A stretch of DNA of 64,000 nt from Opitutales bacterium (GTDB taxonomy: Bacteria > Verrucomicrobiota > Verrucomicrobiia > Opitutales > UBA2987): the NCBI GenBank assembly GCA_021772515.1, contig JAJFLU010000053.1, forward strand, positions 148,741-212,740. The letters are read 5' to 3'. Below are positions 7,102 through 16,365 of the stretch, in pieces (position 1 is the first letter of the stretch; the number at the start of each line of letters is the position of its first letter). Below the pieces are notes generated by a model. It saw only the letters and a program-made list of their open reading frames with translations. It made no database searches and was not told where the DNA came from. Both the position numbers and the translations under genes were made by a program.

Positions 7102-9771
7102 CTAATTATTGAGGAGTGATTGGAGGGCTTCTTCGAGGGCTGCTGTGTCGTTTCCGCCACCCATTGCGAAGTCGGGTTTTCCGCCTCCTTTACCGCCGAG
7201 TTTTTGTGAAAGATCGCGGATGATTTCTCCGGCTTTGTGGCCTTCGCGGATTGCTTCCTGGGAGCAGAGGGCGAGGACCGTTACGCGCTCACCGATGATT
7301 GCTCCAAGAACGATTACTCCAGGGCCGGTTTTCCTGGAGATTTCGACCGCTAGTTTCCGCAATTCTCCGGGGTTGCTGGCTTTAGCTTTGGCTGCCACCC
7401 AATTCAGGGTGCCGATTTTTTTGGCGTTTGCGGCCAAATCGTCGGCCAGGGCGGTTGTGCCTTTACTGCGGAGAATTCGGAGTTCGTCTTCCTGTGTTTT
7501 GCGCTGGTCGAGGAGAGTTGTTAGCCTTGAACCGAGTTCCGTGGGTTTGCAGGAGAGTTGATGGGCGAGGGTGGCAAGGAGATGGAAGTTATTTTCAATC
7601 AAGGAAAACGCGCTTTCCCCGACCACCGCTTCGATGCGTCGGGTTCCGGCGGCGATGGCCGATTCGTGGACGATTTTCAGCAAACCGATTTCCCCGGCAG
7701 CCCGCACATGGGTGCCGCCGCAGAGTTCGAGAGACCAGCCCCCGATGTCCACCACGCGGACGATTTCACCGTATTTTTCACCAAAAAATGCGATCACTTT
7801 GTCCGGTTTTTCGGCAAAAGGAATTTCGTACCAATCTATGCTGGCATTTTCCAAGAGACGTTGGTTGGCGAGTAGTTCGATCTGTTTGAGCTGATCTTTT
7901 TCTGGCGCTTCGAAATGGGCGAAATCGAACCGCAAACGGTCTTCGGCCACCAGTGAACCGGCCTGGCGGACGTGGGTTCCGAGCACTTTGCGGAGAGCCC
8001 AATGGAGAACATGGGTGGCGCTGTGGTGGCGTTGGATGGCTTTACGCCGGGGGAGATCGACCGATAGCGCCGCCTGCTTTCCCTTCAGGTCGATTTTTTG
8101 GCCGAGATTTTCCGTCTGATGGAGGGAATGGCCCGAGTCATCGCGGATTGTGTCGAGAATACGGATTGATTGGCCCTCGATTTCGGCGATCCCGATATCG
8201 CCCAATTGCCCACCCATTTCGGCGTAAAAAGGTGTTTCGGGAAAAACGAGGAAGGACTTGCCGCCGGAATCTTTCCGATCGAGCACCTCGGTTTCAAAAC
8301 GGGTCAGGTTTTCTTCCTCGAAACCGACAAATTCCGTTTTTTGGATTCCTCGATCCTCCTCTGAGACTTCGATGATTGATTTTTTCTGGGCCGCCCGAGC
8401 TCTTGCGCGTTGTTTTTCCATTTCCTCGGAAAACCCTTTCAGATCGACCTCAAGATGGCGGTCGCGGGCAATTATCTGGGTGAGATCGATGGGGAAACCA
8501 TAGGTATCGTAAAGTTGAAAGGCGTCCTTGCCGCTGATGACCCTGGAATTGGTCTCCGTTATGCGGTCGAGCAGTTGCAGGCCGCGGTCGATGGTGCGTT
8601 CAAACGCCTCCTCCTCCGATGCAATGACCCGCCGGATGACCTCCCGATGTTCGATCAATTCGGGAAAGATGGCGCCGAGTTTTTCCGCAACGGGGTCGGC
8701 CAGCTTGACGAAAGAACCCGGCGGCAGGTCGATGTGGCGGGCAAAAAGGACAGCGCGTCGAAGGATTCGCCGAAGGACGTAGTTGCGGCCCTCATTTCCG
8801 GGCAGGATGCCATCGGCAATCGAGCAGGACAGCGTTCGGATGTGGTCAGCCAAAACACGAAAAGAGCAGTCCGTTTGTTCGACATCGCTCATATTGTTGG
8901 GGTCGGCAGGAACGGAATAACGGTATTTGCGGCCCGACATCTCTTCCAGGTGTTGGAAAATATCAGTGAAAAGGTCGCTGTCGTAATTGCTGGGAGGGTT
9001 CGAAAAATCGGCGAAGTTTTTGGTTGTGGCCATGATTCCGGCGACTCGCTCGAAACCCATGCCGGTATCCACATGCCTGGCAGATAGAGGTTTGAATGAT
9101 CCATCTTCCCCGGCGTTGAATTGAATGAAAACGAGATTCCAGATTTCGATGCAGAGGGGGGATTCCCGGTTGACGAGGTTTCCACCGGTTGCCCCATCGG
9201 GGGTCAAGTCCATGTGGATTTCGCTGCAGGGGCCGCAGGGGCCGGTATCGCCCATCATCCAGAAATTGTCCTTTTTGCCGAAGGAGAGAATATGGGCGGT
9301 GGGGTCCAGCCCGCTTTTGGTCAAAACATCCGCCCAGCAGTCCCAGGCCTCCTGATCGAAATCGGAAGGATCGCCCTCTGCGGGTTTGTAAACAGTGGCG
9401 TAAAGACGCTCCTTTGGGAAACCCCATACCTCCGTGAGGAGCTCCCAAGCCCATTCGATGGCCTCTTTTTTGAAATAATCGCCGAAAGACCAGTTACCCA
9501 GCATTTCAAAAAAAGTGTGGTGATAGGTATCCAGGCCAACATCATCGAGATCGTTGTGCTTGCCGCCCGCGCGGATGCATTTCTGGGTATCGGCCACCCT
9601 TGGGTGCACAGCGGATCGCTCGCCCAGGAAGTTGGGCACAAACTGATTCATGCCCGCGTTGGTGAATAAAAGGTTGGGCGCTGTGGGCAACAAGGATGCC
9701 GAGGGCACGATTTCGTGACCCTTTTCCTTAAAAAAGTCGAAGAACGACTGCCGGATTTCGTTTGAATTCAT
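7102..9771 (-). CDS. alaS: Alanyl-tRNA synthetase
   Basis: It charges tRNA-Ala and clears mischarged Ser/Gly-tRNA-Ala. The 889-residue product has the class II aminoacylation core at the N-terminus, with FTNAGMNQFVPNFLG, the motif RAGGKHNDLDDVG and GDTGPCGPCSEIH. The editing domain has the zinc-binding HHSATH (about residue 580) and CGGTH (Cys684). The C-terminal oligomerisation/C-Ala domain ends with GGGKPDFAMGGG. The length is normal for a full enzyme. It lies 79 bases downstream of leuB and 3 bases upstream of yhbY, all on the minus strand. Confidence 0.97.
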   Translation of the reverse strand: MNSNEIRQSFFDFFKEKGHEIVPSASLLPTAPNLLFTNAGMNQFVPNFLGERSAVHPRVADTQKCIRAGGKHNDLDDVGLDTYHHTFFEMLGNWSFGDYFKKEAIEWAWELLTEVWGFPKERLYATVYKPAEGDPSDFDQEAWDCWADVLTKSGLDPTAHILSFGKKDNFWMMGDTGPCGPCSEIHMDLTPDGATGGNLVNRESPLCIEIWNLVFIQFNAGEDGSFKPLSARHVDTGMGFERVAGIMATTKNFADFSNPPSNYDSDLFTDIFQHLEEMSGRKYRYSVPADPNNMSDVEQTDCSFRVLADHIRTLSCSIADGILPGNEGRNYVLRRILRRAVLFARHIDLPPGSFVKLADPVAEKLGAIFPELIEHREVIRRVIASEEEAFERTIDRGLQLLDRITETNSRVISGKDAFQLYDTYGFPIDLTQIIARDRHLEVDLKGFSEEMEKQRARARAAQKKSIIEVSEEDRGIQKTEFVGFEEENLTRFETEVLDRKDSGGKSFLVFPETPFYAEMGGQLGDIGIAEIEGQSIRILDTIRDDSGHSLHQTENLGQKIDLKGKQAALSVDLPRRKAIQRHHSATHVLHWALRKVLGTHVRQAGSLVAEDRLRFDFAHFEAPEKDQLKQIELLANQRLLENASIDWYEIPFAEKPDKVIAFFGEKYGEIVRVVDIGGWSLELCGGTHVRAAGEIGLLKIVHESAIAAGTRRIEAVVGESAFSLIENNFHLLATLAHQLSCKPTELGSRLTTLLDQRKTQEDELRILRSKGTTALADDLAANAKKIGTLNWVAAKAKASNPGELRKLAVEISRKTGPGVIVLGAIIGERVTVLALCSQEAIREGHKAGEIIRDLSQKLGGKGGGKPDFAMGGGNDTAALEEALQSLLNN

Positions 9772-9803
9772 GGGTTGAAGAAGATGCTGGATACGGGATG
9801 TAT

Positions 9804-9836
9804 TTAACCACAGATTACGCAGATTGTCGCAGATTT
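9804..9836. repeat. Short CAGATT direct-repeat tract
   Basis: Three copies of CAGATT occur at a 9-11 base pitch (CAGATTacg, CAGATTgtcg, CAGATT) preceded by TTAACCA, in the leuB-alaS gap. The pattern resembles widespread small intergenic repeats of unknown function. Confidence 0.4.
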
Positions 9837-9850
9837 GAAAAAGAGTTGGC

Positions 9851-10954
9851 TCATTCGAGATGCGAGAGGATGGCTTGGGCCATTTGTTGGGTGGAGACGC
9901 TTTTGGTGTCGAAGGCTATGTCCTGGGTGCGGGTGCCTGTCGAGACGGTTTGGCGGACGGCATGTTCGATTTCGTTGGCGGCTTGGGATTTTCCGAAACT
10001 GTGGCGAAGCATGAGCGCTGCGCTGAGGATTTGAGCGCAGGGATTGGCGACTCCTTGCCCGGCGATATCGGGGGCGGTGCCACCGGCGGGTTCATAAAGT
10101 CCGAAGGGCAGGCCGTGGCTGTTTTTATCGGCGCCGAGGCTTGCGGAGGCGAGCATTCCGAGAGAGCCGCAGATGGAGGCCATCAGGTCGGAGAGGATGT
10201 CGCCGAACATGTTTTCGGTTAAAATGACATCGAATTGGCCGGGGTTGCCGGCCAGTTGCATGGCTGCGTTGTCAACGTAGAGGTGGCTCAATTTGATATC
10301 GGGGGCCTTCTCGGAAAGATATTTGATGACCGTTTCCCGCCAGAGAACCGAAGTTGCGAGCACATTGGCTTTGTCCACTGAACAGATTTTTTTTCCACGA
10401 CCACGGGCGGTCTCGATGGCTACATCGGCGATGCGTTCGATTTCCGAGGTATGGTATACCATGGAATCCACCGCCCTTTTTTCACCGTTGTCCAAAGTGG
10501 TGGTTTCCTTGGGTTGTCCGAAATAAATGCCGCCGGTCAGTTCGCGAACGCATACCATGTCGATTCCCTGCGGAATTCGGGTAGCTTTTAACGGCGAGGC
10601 GTCCGCAAGCTCTGGGTAGAGAAGACCGGGTCTGATGTTGGCGAAAAGGGAAAACGCCTTACGCATGGGCAAGAGGGATGCCCTCTCGGGCTGCTCCTCG
10701 GGTGGAAGATTTTCCCACTTTGGGCCGCCCACCGAGCCGAAAAGGATGGCGTCACTATGGCGGCAGGCCTCCAGCGTTGCAGTTGGCAGGGCCATGCCGT
10801 GGCGGTCGATGGCGGCGCCCCCGACATAGCATTGCTCATATTGGAGGGTAAATTGGTGTTTTTGGGCGACATGATTGAGCACGTTGAGCGCTGTTTCCAT
10901 AACTTCCGGGCCAATGCCATCGCCGGGCAAGACGGTGAATTTCAGGGTATCCAT
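9851..10954 (-). CDS. leuB: 3-isopropylmalate dehydrogenase
   Basis: LeuB oxidatively decarboxylates 3-isopropylmalate with NAD+ in leucine synthesis. The 367-residue product opens with [14 protein letters not shown]. It has the substrate segment [12 protein letters not shown] (about residues 93-104) and [10 protein letters not shown]. Catalytic and metal-binding blocks follow, including [29 protein letters not shown] and [12 protein letters not shown]. It ends with [18 protein letters not shown]. All expected blocks are intact. It reads toward alaS and is divergent from the metallo-hydrolase gene. No other leu gene is in the window. Confidence 0.95.
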   Translation of the reverse strand: MDTLKFTVLPGDGIGPEVMETALNVLNHVAQKHQFTLQYEQCYVGGAAIDRHGMALPTATLEACRHSDAILFGSVGGPKWENLPPEEQPERASLLPMRKAFSLFANIRPGLLYPELADASPLKATRIPQGIDMVCVRELTGGIYFGQPKETTTLDNGEKRAVDSMVYHTSEIERIADVAIETARGRGKKICSVDKANVLATSVLWRETVIKYLSEKAPDIKLSHLYVDNAAMQLAGNPGQFDVILTENMFGDILSDLMASICGSLGMLASASLGADKNSHGLPFGLYEPAGGTAPDIAGQGVANPCAQILSAALMLRHSFGKSQAANEIEHAVRQTVSTGTRTQDIAFDTKSVSTQQMAQAILSHLE

Positions 10955-11146
10955 TGTTTGATCGATTTTTTGGGAATGGGAAGAGGAGAGAAAGGGGTAG
11001 CGGGTTTCAGTAATTGAAGGTTTTATCTACAGCTTCATTGTTGGTAATAAAATTCGGTGATTGGAAGCAGAAAATGTCGGGCGTGGGGCCAAGGTTCGAG
11101 AAAAAACTCGTTGCCAGCGGCCTTGCGAGCGGCAATCTCCCCAACA

Positions 11147-11785
11147 ATGGAAATACAGGTTTATTCGCTACCGCCTATCGAGACCAATGCTTACCTGCTT
11201 TTGGATAAGGAATTGGGGGAGGCGGTACTTTTCGATGTCCCGTTGGATGCCTGGCAGGAAATTGAACCGAAACTCAAAGAGGCGGGCTGCGAACTCAAGG
11301 GCGTGTATCTGACCCACGGGCATTGGGACCATATTCTTGACGTTCCGGGGTTCAACGAGCGGGGGATGCCGGTTTATGCGCATCGGGATGATGTTGATCT
11401 GATTGAAAATCCATCGAGAATGGCTTCGTTTCTTGTGCCGGGACTTACTTTGGAACCGGGCAAGGCGGACCATCTTTTGGAGGACGGCCAGGAATTGAAA
11501 ATCCTGGGTGAGACCGTGGAAGTGAGGCATGTGCCTGGGCATAGCCCCGGGAGTATTCTTTTTTATTTTCCCGGATTGAAAATGGCCATTTCCGGGGACA
11601 CGGTTTTTGCCGGAGGTATCGGGCGAACCGATTTTCCCGGTTGCAGCTCCGCCCAGTTGTTGGACTCGATTAAAGATAAAATATTAACTTTACCCGACGA
11701 TACGATAATTTGTCCGGGACATGGTCCCACCAGTACCGTTGGGGCGGAAAAGGTGAGTAATCCGTTTCTGCGGCGTTTGACGTAA
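11147..11785 (+). CDS. MBL-fold metallo-hydrolase (glyoxalase II-like)
   Basis: The 212-residue product has the full metallo-beta-lactamase signature. This comprises THGHWDH (His57, His59, Asp61, His62), a later VPGHSPGS histidine, GDTVFAGGIGRTDFPG with the bridging aspartate, and a terminal PGHGPTS histidine. The compact length without a C-terminal glutathione-binding extension resembles YcbL/GloB-like hydrolases. The substrate cannot be named. The frame is open upstream to 11057. I chose 11147 (MEIQVYS) because family homology begins there, but the ribosome-binding site is weak. It is followed after 19 bases by ribD on the same strand. Confidence 0.85.
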   Translation: MEIQVYSLPPIETNAYLLLDKELGEAVLFDVPLDAWQEIEPKLKEAGCELKGVYLTHGHWDHILDVPGFNERGMPVYAHRDDVDLIENPSRMASFLVPGLTLEPGKADHLLEDGQELKILGETVEVRHVPGHSPGSILFYFPGLKMAISGDTVFAGGIGRTDFPGCSSAQLLDSIKDKILTLPDDTIICPGHGPTSTVGAEKVSNPFLRRLT

Positions 11786-11804
11786 TTGCCTGGAACCCCA
11801 CGAA

Positions 11805-12944
11805 ATGAGCGAGGCAGCGGATATTGTTTTCATGAAAAAGGCTCTCGGGCTGGCCCGCAAAGGGTGGGGCAGGACGCATCCCAATCCCATGGTGGGTGCG
11901 GTCATCGAGGAAGACGGGGAGGTCGTGGCGGAGGGATACCATGCCAAAGCTGGCGAGCCCCATGCCGAGATTGTCGCATTAAGAAATTTGAGCCGAAATC
12001 CCTCTGAGAAGTTGACCCTTTATTCGACTCTGGAGCCCTGCTGCACGCATGGCAAAACACCGCCTTGCACGGAGGCCATCATCGAGTCGGGCATTCGGCG
12101 GGTGGTGGTGGGTGCAACTGATCCCAACCCCGGGCATTCGGGCAAGGGATTCGAGCAAATGCGGCGCTCAGGAATTGAGGTGGTGGAAGGGATTCTGCAG
12201 GAGGATTGCGAGGATTTGAATCTCATTTTCAATCACTGGATTGGGCGGGGCGAACCCTTTATCGCGGGGAAGATTGCCACGACTATCGATGGCCGTATCG
12301 CGACGCGGACGGGGAATTCGAAGTGGATCACGGGGGAGGAGGCGCGGGCCGATGTTATGTGTTGGCGGCGATTGTTTCCCGCCATTGCGGTGGGCGCGGG
12401 AACGGTTTTGGCGGACAATCCGCGACTGACAAGCCGGTTCGGCGACGAAACTTGGTGTCCGGTTCGATTTGTGTTCGACACGAGGCTACGAACGGTTCGG
12501 GAGCCACTGCCGAGACTATATTGCGATGAATTTTGCCGAGATCGGACGATTGTCGTATCGGGTGAACATGCGGATGAGGGGCGGCGAGAGGGTTTGAGCG
12601 AGGTTGGCGTGAAAAGCTGGATTTTACCGGAAAATGTCGAATCGGGGGTTTCCTTACGGGATTTTCGGCAGAAGTGCGGAGAGAGCGGCATCGGCGGTGT
12701 GTTCTTTGAGGGCGGCGCCTCGTTGCTGAGTTCCTTACTCGATGAGCGACTACTCGATTATCTGTATTCATACCGCGCTCCCATTCTTTTGGCCGACAAG
12801 GAGGCCAAGGCAGCTTTTCAGGGGCAGAAAACACTCGCCATCGGCGATGGATTTTGTTTGAAAAAAGTTAGGCAATCAATCTTGGGGAGAGACCAGCTCA
12901 TGCGCGGCTTTGTGGTTTACCCAAAATCCGCAATCGAGAAATGA
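11805..12944 (+). CDS. ribD: Bifunctional riboflavin biosynthesis deaminase/reductase
   Basis: RibD deaminates diaminohydroxyphosphoribosylaminopyrimidine and then reduces the ribose side chain. Residues 1-145 form the cytidine-deaminase-like domain. It has HPNPMVGAVI, the zinc motif HAE (His53, Glu55) and EPCCTHGKTPPC (Cys79/Cys88). Residues about 148-375 form the reductase domain, with AGKIATTIDGRIAT, TGEEARADVM, GAGTVLADNPRLT and FFEGGASLLSSLL. The 379-residue length is typical of the fused form. The stop overlaps rdgB by 4 bases. No FMN riboswitch is evident upstream. Confidence 0.95.
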   Translation: MSEAADIVFMKKALGLARKGWGRTHPNPMVGAVIEEDGEVVAEGYHAKAGEPHAEIVALRNLSRNPSEKLTLYSTLEPCCTHGKTPPCTEAIIESGIRRVVVGATDPNPGHSGKGFEQMRRSGIEVVEGILQEDCEDLNLIFNHWIGRGEPFIAGKIATTIDGRIATRTGNSKWITGEEARADVMCWRRLFPAIAVGAGTVLADNPRLTSRFGDETWCPVRFVFDTRLRTVREPLPRLYCDEFCRDRTIVVSGEHADEGRREGLSEVGVKSWILPENVESGVSLRDFRQKCGESGIGGVFFEGGASLLSSLLDERLLDYLYSYRAPILLADKEAKAAFQGQKTLAIGDGFCLKKVRQSILGRDQLMRGFVVYPKSAIEK

Positions 12945-13564
12945 AAATTTATCTGGCAACGAGGAACAAAAACAAAATCCGTGAGGTTTCCCATATCCTC
13001 AAATCGGAATCTAATGTTCTGGAGATTTTTTCGCCCGATGAAATAGGTGGAATGCCCGAGGTTGAAGAGACGGAGAACAATTTTTTGGGAAATGCGCGGT
13101 TGAAAGTACAGGCGTTGCGGGCGATTGCGCCGAGGGGTGTATGGATTGTATCGGACGACAGCGGGCTGGAGGTCGATGCCCTGAATGGCGCACCGGGCGT
13201 TTATTCGGCCCGCTATGCCGGTTTGAATGTCACGGCTGAAGAAAATAATGCCAAGCTCCTGCGGGAAATGGAGGCTGTGCCCGATGACAAACGGTCGGCC
13301 CGGTTTGTGTGTTGCGCCGTATTACTTGAGCCGAGCGGAGTGGAAAAGGTTTTTCGGGATGCCTGTGAGGGAGTCATTACGCGGGCTCCGGCGGGCGATC
13401 AGGGTTTTGGCTATGATCCGATTTTTATACCCGAAGGATTCAATAATACCATTGCGGAACTCGGGCCTGATAAAAAAGACCGGCTGAGTCATCGCGCCCG
13501 TGCCATGAAAGAGTTGGCTTTTTGGTTGAAATACACCCAAAACGCCTTCGGGGCCGGAGTTTGA
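12941..13564 (+). CDS. rdgB: XTP/dITP diphosphatase (HAM1/RdgB)
   Basis: This house-cleaning enzyme hydrolyses dITP, XTP and ITP to the monophosphates and keeps non-canonical purines out of DNA and RNA. The 207-residue product starts MKIYLATRNKNKIREV. It contains the metal-binding SDDSGLEVDALNGAPGVYSARYAG segment (about residues 69-92). FGYDPIFIPEG and DKKDRLSHRARA near the C-terminus complete the nucleotide pocket. It overlaps ribD by four bases (ATGA) and converges on the secreted-protein gene downstream. Confidence 0.95.
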   Translation: MKIYLATRNKNKIREVSHILKSESNVLEIFSPDEIGGMPEVEETENNFLGNARLKVQALRAIAPRGVWIVSDDSGLEVDALNGAPGVYSARYAGLNVTAEENNAKLLREMEAVPDDKRSARFVCCAVLLEPSGVEKVFRDACEGVITRAPAGDQGFGYDPIFIPEGFNNTIAELGPDKKDRLSHRARAMKELAFWLKYTQNAFGAGV

Positions 13565-13603
13565 GCGGAGCGACGTGCCGGAACCTTTGTCAAAAAGGAT
13601 GTT

Positions 13604-15076
13604 TCAGAGACTTGCGGGAGGAATCTGTGGGGTCGATTGTACCGGCGTCAACGTGGCTGCCGCTACATCTCCCGAAGAGGATAGTTCAACTATGCCTGTG
13701 TAATCGAGAATTGCCTTATTGGCAGGGAGGTCTCCAAAGAGGCTGATTTCATAGATTTTGAGGCCTTGATGACCAGAAAAATCATCGCCAAGGGCCGCAT
13801 ATTCATCGGAATCAGGATCTGCGGGAATCCAGCGAATGAGCAAATACTGGCCTGATAGTTGGTCGAAATCTATTCGAAAACGATCTTCATGGGCTGTTAC
13901 TTTGTGTTTGGTAATGGGCTCGTTGTCCTCAAAAAAACTTTCCGGAAGTCGCACCCGGTTGAACCCATTGCCCCCGCCACCTTCGAGCACCGGTTGGAAA
14001 AAACTTGCCAGAGTTGGCATCTGATCCGCATCGGTTTTCTCTTCATCTTCTTCCGCGCTGGAAATAACCTGCGATGACGAATTGGTCGATTTGTCGATTT
14101 TTTTCACTATTCCGTCGAGGGTGGGGAGAACGTAGAACTCGAGTTGACCGGGCCCGGTTTCGTAAAGTAGTGATACCTTGTTGACGAGGGCCTCCTGCTT
14201 GAGGTCGAGAACCAGGATCGATTGATTGTCTTCGGGTGAGAATTCGTAGTAGGTTAGCGAATCGTCATCGATCATGAGGTTGGCGTCCACCAATGTTCCC
14301 GAATTGATGTAGGCGATTTCAGTGCCTGTATAAAGTGAGGCAAAATCGTAGCTATAGGACTCCGGACTGTCCGGGATAGCGCCCTCTGCCGAGTCTGAAT
14401 TTTCTTTTTTAAAGAATGCCTGACTGATATTTGCGCCACCAAATAGACCGAGGCTGGCGATTTCCCCTTCCTCCTCTATGTTGAAAGTCAGCTTGATGAA
14501 GAGAGCCTGAATGACGGGGAAAGTGAAATTCATATTTTCCCTTGGAGTCAGAGGAATGTTGTCGCCGGCGTTAATCCAGCGGCGACTATCGAGGGGCAAG
14601 AGGTTGGGGATGTCTGAAACCGCGATATCCACACTGCCTTTTGCAGAATAACTCCTGAGAAACAACCGATTTAAGGGGAGGTCGCTGGGAAAGTTCAAAA
14701 TCAGTGAATGAGTGCCTTTCTTGAAGTTGTGGGATAGAGTTTCGTCGTCACTCAGGAGGGCGCCGATGCCTGTTTGCTCGCTGTTATTAATGGCAATCTC
14801 CTCCTGCTGCCCATTTTCATCAATATAGGTGGCGGTAACATCCATGTGCCAGCGGGCGAGGTTTTTGGGGAGAGTCGTTAAAACATCCTCGCCGATTTTG
14901 GGTAATTCGAGAAGTTCCACCTCAGCTTGATCGAGGGCAAAAGATGTGCCCACAGCCACCAAAATCATGGTGGAAGCCGCAGACGCCAGACGACTAAAAA
15001 CTCGATAGTCCGTTGCGTGTTCAAGAGTCAAGCTGAGCTGTGAAGCCCGTGCATTGTATTTATTAGATGATTTCAT
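13604..15076 (-). CDS. Secreted protein of unknown function
   Basis: The 490-residue product has a long polar N-terminus and then a hydrophobic segment ending in VGTSFALDQ (about residues 30-48), consistent with a Sec signal peptide. The remainder is rich in short beta-like segments and acidic residues. Two or three modules look like galactose-binding/discoidin folds (for example LNRLFLRSYSAKGSVDI, LVNKVSLLYETGPGQLEFYVL, YLLIRWIPADPDSDEYAALG and IYEISLFGD). That fold assignment is an impression, not a match. A spacer rich in S, E and D separates the last module. It is convergent with rdgB. Confidence 0.6.
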   Translation of the reverse strand: MKSSNKYNARASQLSLTLEHATDYRVFSRLASAASTMILVAVGTSFALDQAEVELLELPKIGEDVLTTLPKNLARWHMDVTATYIDENGQQEEIAINNSEQTGIGALLSDDETLSHNFKKGTHSLILNFPSDLPLNRLFLRSYSAKGSVDIAVSDIPNLLPLDSRRWINAGDNIPLTPRENMNFTFPVIQALFIKLTFNIEEEGEIASLGLFGGANISQAFFKKENSDSAEGAIPDSPESYSYDFASLYTGTEIAYINSGTLVDANLMIDDDSLTYYEFSPEDNQSILVLDLKQEALVNKVSLLYETGPGQLEFYVLPTLDGIVKKIDKSTNSSSQVISSAEEDEEKTDADQMPTLASFFQPVLEGGGGNGFNRVRLPESFFEDNEPITKHKVTAHEDRFRIDFDQLSGQYLLIRWIPADPDSDEYAALGDDFSGHQGLKIYEISLFGDLPANKAILDYTGIVELSSSGDVAAATLTPVQSTPQIPPASL

Positions 15077-15850
15077 CCCTATATATCTCCGCTATTTATT
15101 GAGTAAACTTTACCAGAATTTGAGATATTTAACAAGAATATTAAGTAAATCAGTTAAGTGTGAAAATCTACTGCTTCATGAGCAGAAGGACTCCCCCTTA
15201 TTCACTGACGGATTAACTCCTCGGAAATACCATTGGCTTTACCCTAGTTAATATAAATATTTGGCCACAAAGATAAAGCAAATATTTGTAAAAAACTAAT
15301 AAAAATCACCTCATATTAATAGTAAATAAATTGTAAAACTTTGATCTATGATGCAATCTTTATCATTTTTTTAACATCACATGAAATTAGTTTTCATCGG
15401 TATCCTGGATTCTGTAACTTCACATAAAAAGAGATACGAAGAGTCTAGCCCGAAGAGCAGTTAATAATTGCCATACCTACAATATTTGGGAACTGCAGTT
15501 ATGAAATTTCAATTACAAGGCAAAATGGGTGGTTCGAGAATATACTATTTTGACCGATGATGCTCTATCGGAAACGCGTAATAAACTTTAAATCAATGGT
15601 TTAGAGATATTCACTACAAGAAACATCAAGAAATATTAAATCATTTTCCAGTCCCGATTGATAGGATGAACCGTTTGCGATTTGGGCGAAATGATGATCT
15701 TCTGCGACGAAAAAATCGGCGATGGCTCAACGGGAATTGCCCGAGGGAATTTTGAATAGCAGATCAAGCAAAAAATAAACGATTCATTTCGTTACTGCTT
15801 ATTTGCTCAAAATTTTACAAATGTCTTACATTAAGGTAGCATACAATTTA
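15077..15850. other. A+T-rich intergenic stretch
   Basis: About 775 bases upstream of the zinc-ribbon gene are visibly A+T-rich, with all frames broken on both strands. A less A+T-rich patch near 15650-15770 could be a decayed gene fragment, but no frame gives a recognisable protein. I see no RNA gene. Together with the mobile-type pair that follows, it looks like an insertion-prone junction. Confidence 0.45.
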
Positions 15851-15886
15851 TTGACAATATAAAGTTCTGTCCTATATAAAGGTAGC
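15833..15886 (+). promoter_or_regulatory. Promoter with duplicated AAGGTAGC boxes
   Basis: TTGACA (15851-15856) and TATAAA (15875-15880) are separated by 18 bases, giving a near-consensus sigma-70 promoter. Transcription would begin only a few bases before the ATG at 15891, so the mRNA would be almost leaderless. AAGGTAGC occurs twice, at 15833-15840 just upstream of the -35 box and at 15879-15886 overlapping the -10/start. That is a typical repressor operator arrangement; the binding factor is not known. Confidence 0.55.
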
Positions 15887-15890
15887 TATT

Positions 15891-16322
15891 ATGAAGAATT
15901 CATTATTTTATCAGAAGTATCCGACTCATAGTGACTGCCTGAATCACTTGGAAAGGCTGCGTTGGAGCGACCTCCCGAAGTGCCCGTACTGCAGTTCTGA
16001 TAATTGCACCGAACGGCCCAAGGAGAGCCGCCACCACTGCAATAACTGCAACACCAGTTTTTCCGTTACGGTTGGCACAATTTTTCATCACACAAAAGTG
16101 GATCTGCAAAAATGGTTCGAGGCGATTTTTCTGATTCTGGGTTCGGAAAAGGCAATCTCAGTGCGCCGGTTGGCCGAGGAATTAGGCATCAATAAAAATA
16201 CCGCCTGGCATATGAAAGGGCGAATTCTGAAAGCCCGAACCGCGGATTCCCGGTTGATGAAACGCATCATCGAGGAGGAGCGAGCAGTCCCGGCGGTTAC
16301 GTCCGCCACTGCCACGAACTAA
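15891..16322 (+). CDS. Stand-alone IS1595-type zinc-ribbon/HTH protein
   Basis: The 143-residue product matches only the N-terminal third of IS1595/ISXO2-family transposases. It has the opening FYQKYPTHSDCLNHLERLRW and a four-cysteine zinc ribbon (CPYC about residues 32-35, CNNC about residues 51-54). An SVTVGTIFHHTKVDL segment and a winged-HTH-like RRLAEELGINKNTAWHMKGRI follow. The DDE nuclease domain is absent: the frame stops at 16322 and nothing downstream encodes it. It may be a transposase remnant or, given its own promoter and the intact partner 43 bases downstream, a domesticated DNA-binding protein. Confidence 0.75.
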   Translation: MKNSLFYQKYPTHSDCLNHLERLRWSDLPKCPYCSSDNCTERPKESRHHCNNCNTSFSVTVGTIFHHTKVDLQKWFEAIFLILGSEKAISVRRLAEELGINKNTAWHMKGRILKARTADSRLMKRIIEEERAVPAVTSATATN

Positions 16323-16365
16323 AAATATTTGATAAGCAAAACGAAAGAAAATGAAAGGATAACCC

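Noticed and set aside
11057..11146. N-terminal extension of the MBL-fold hydrolase
   Set aside because: The extra 30 residues are polar, basic and unlike the family. MEIQVYS at 11147 is the natural fold start.
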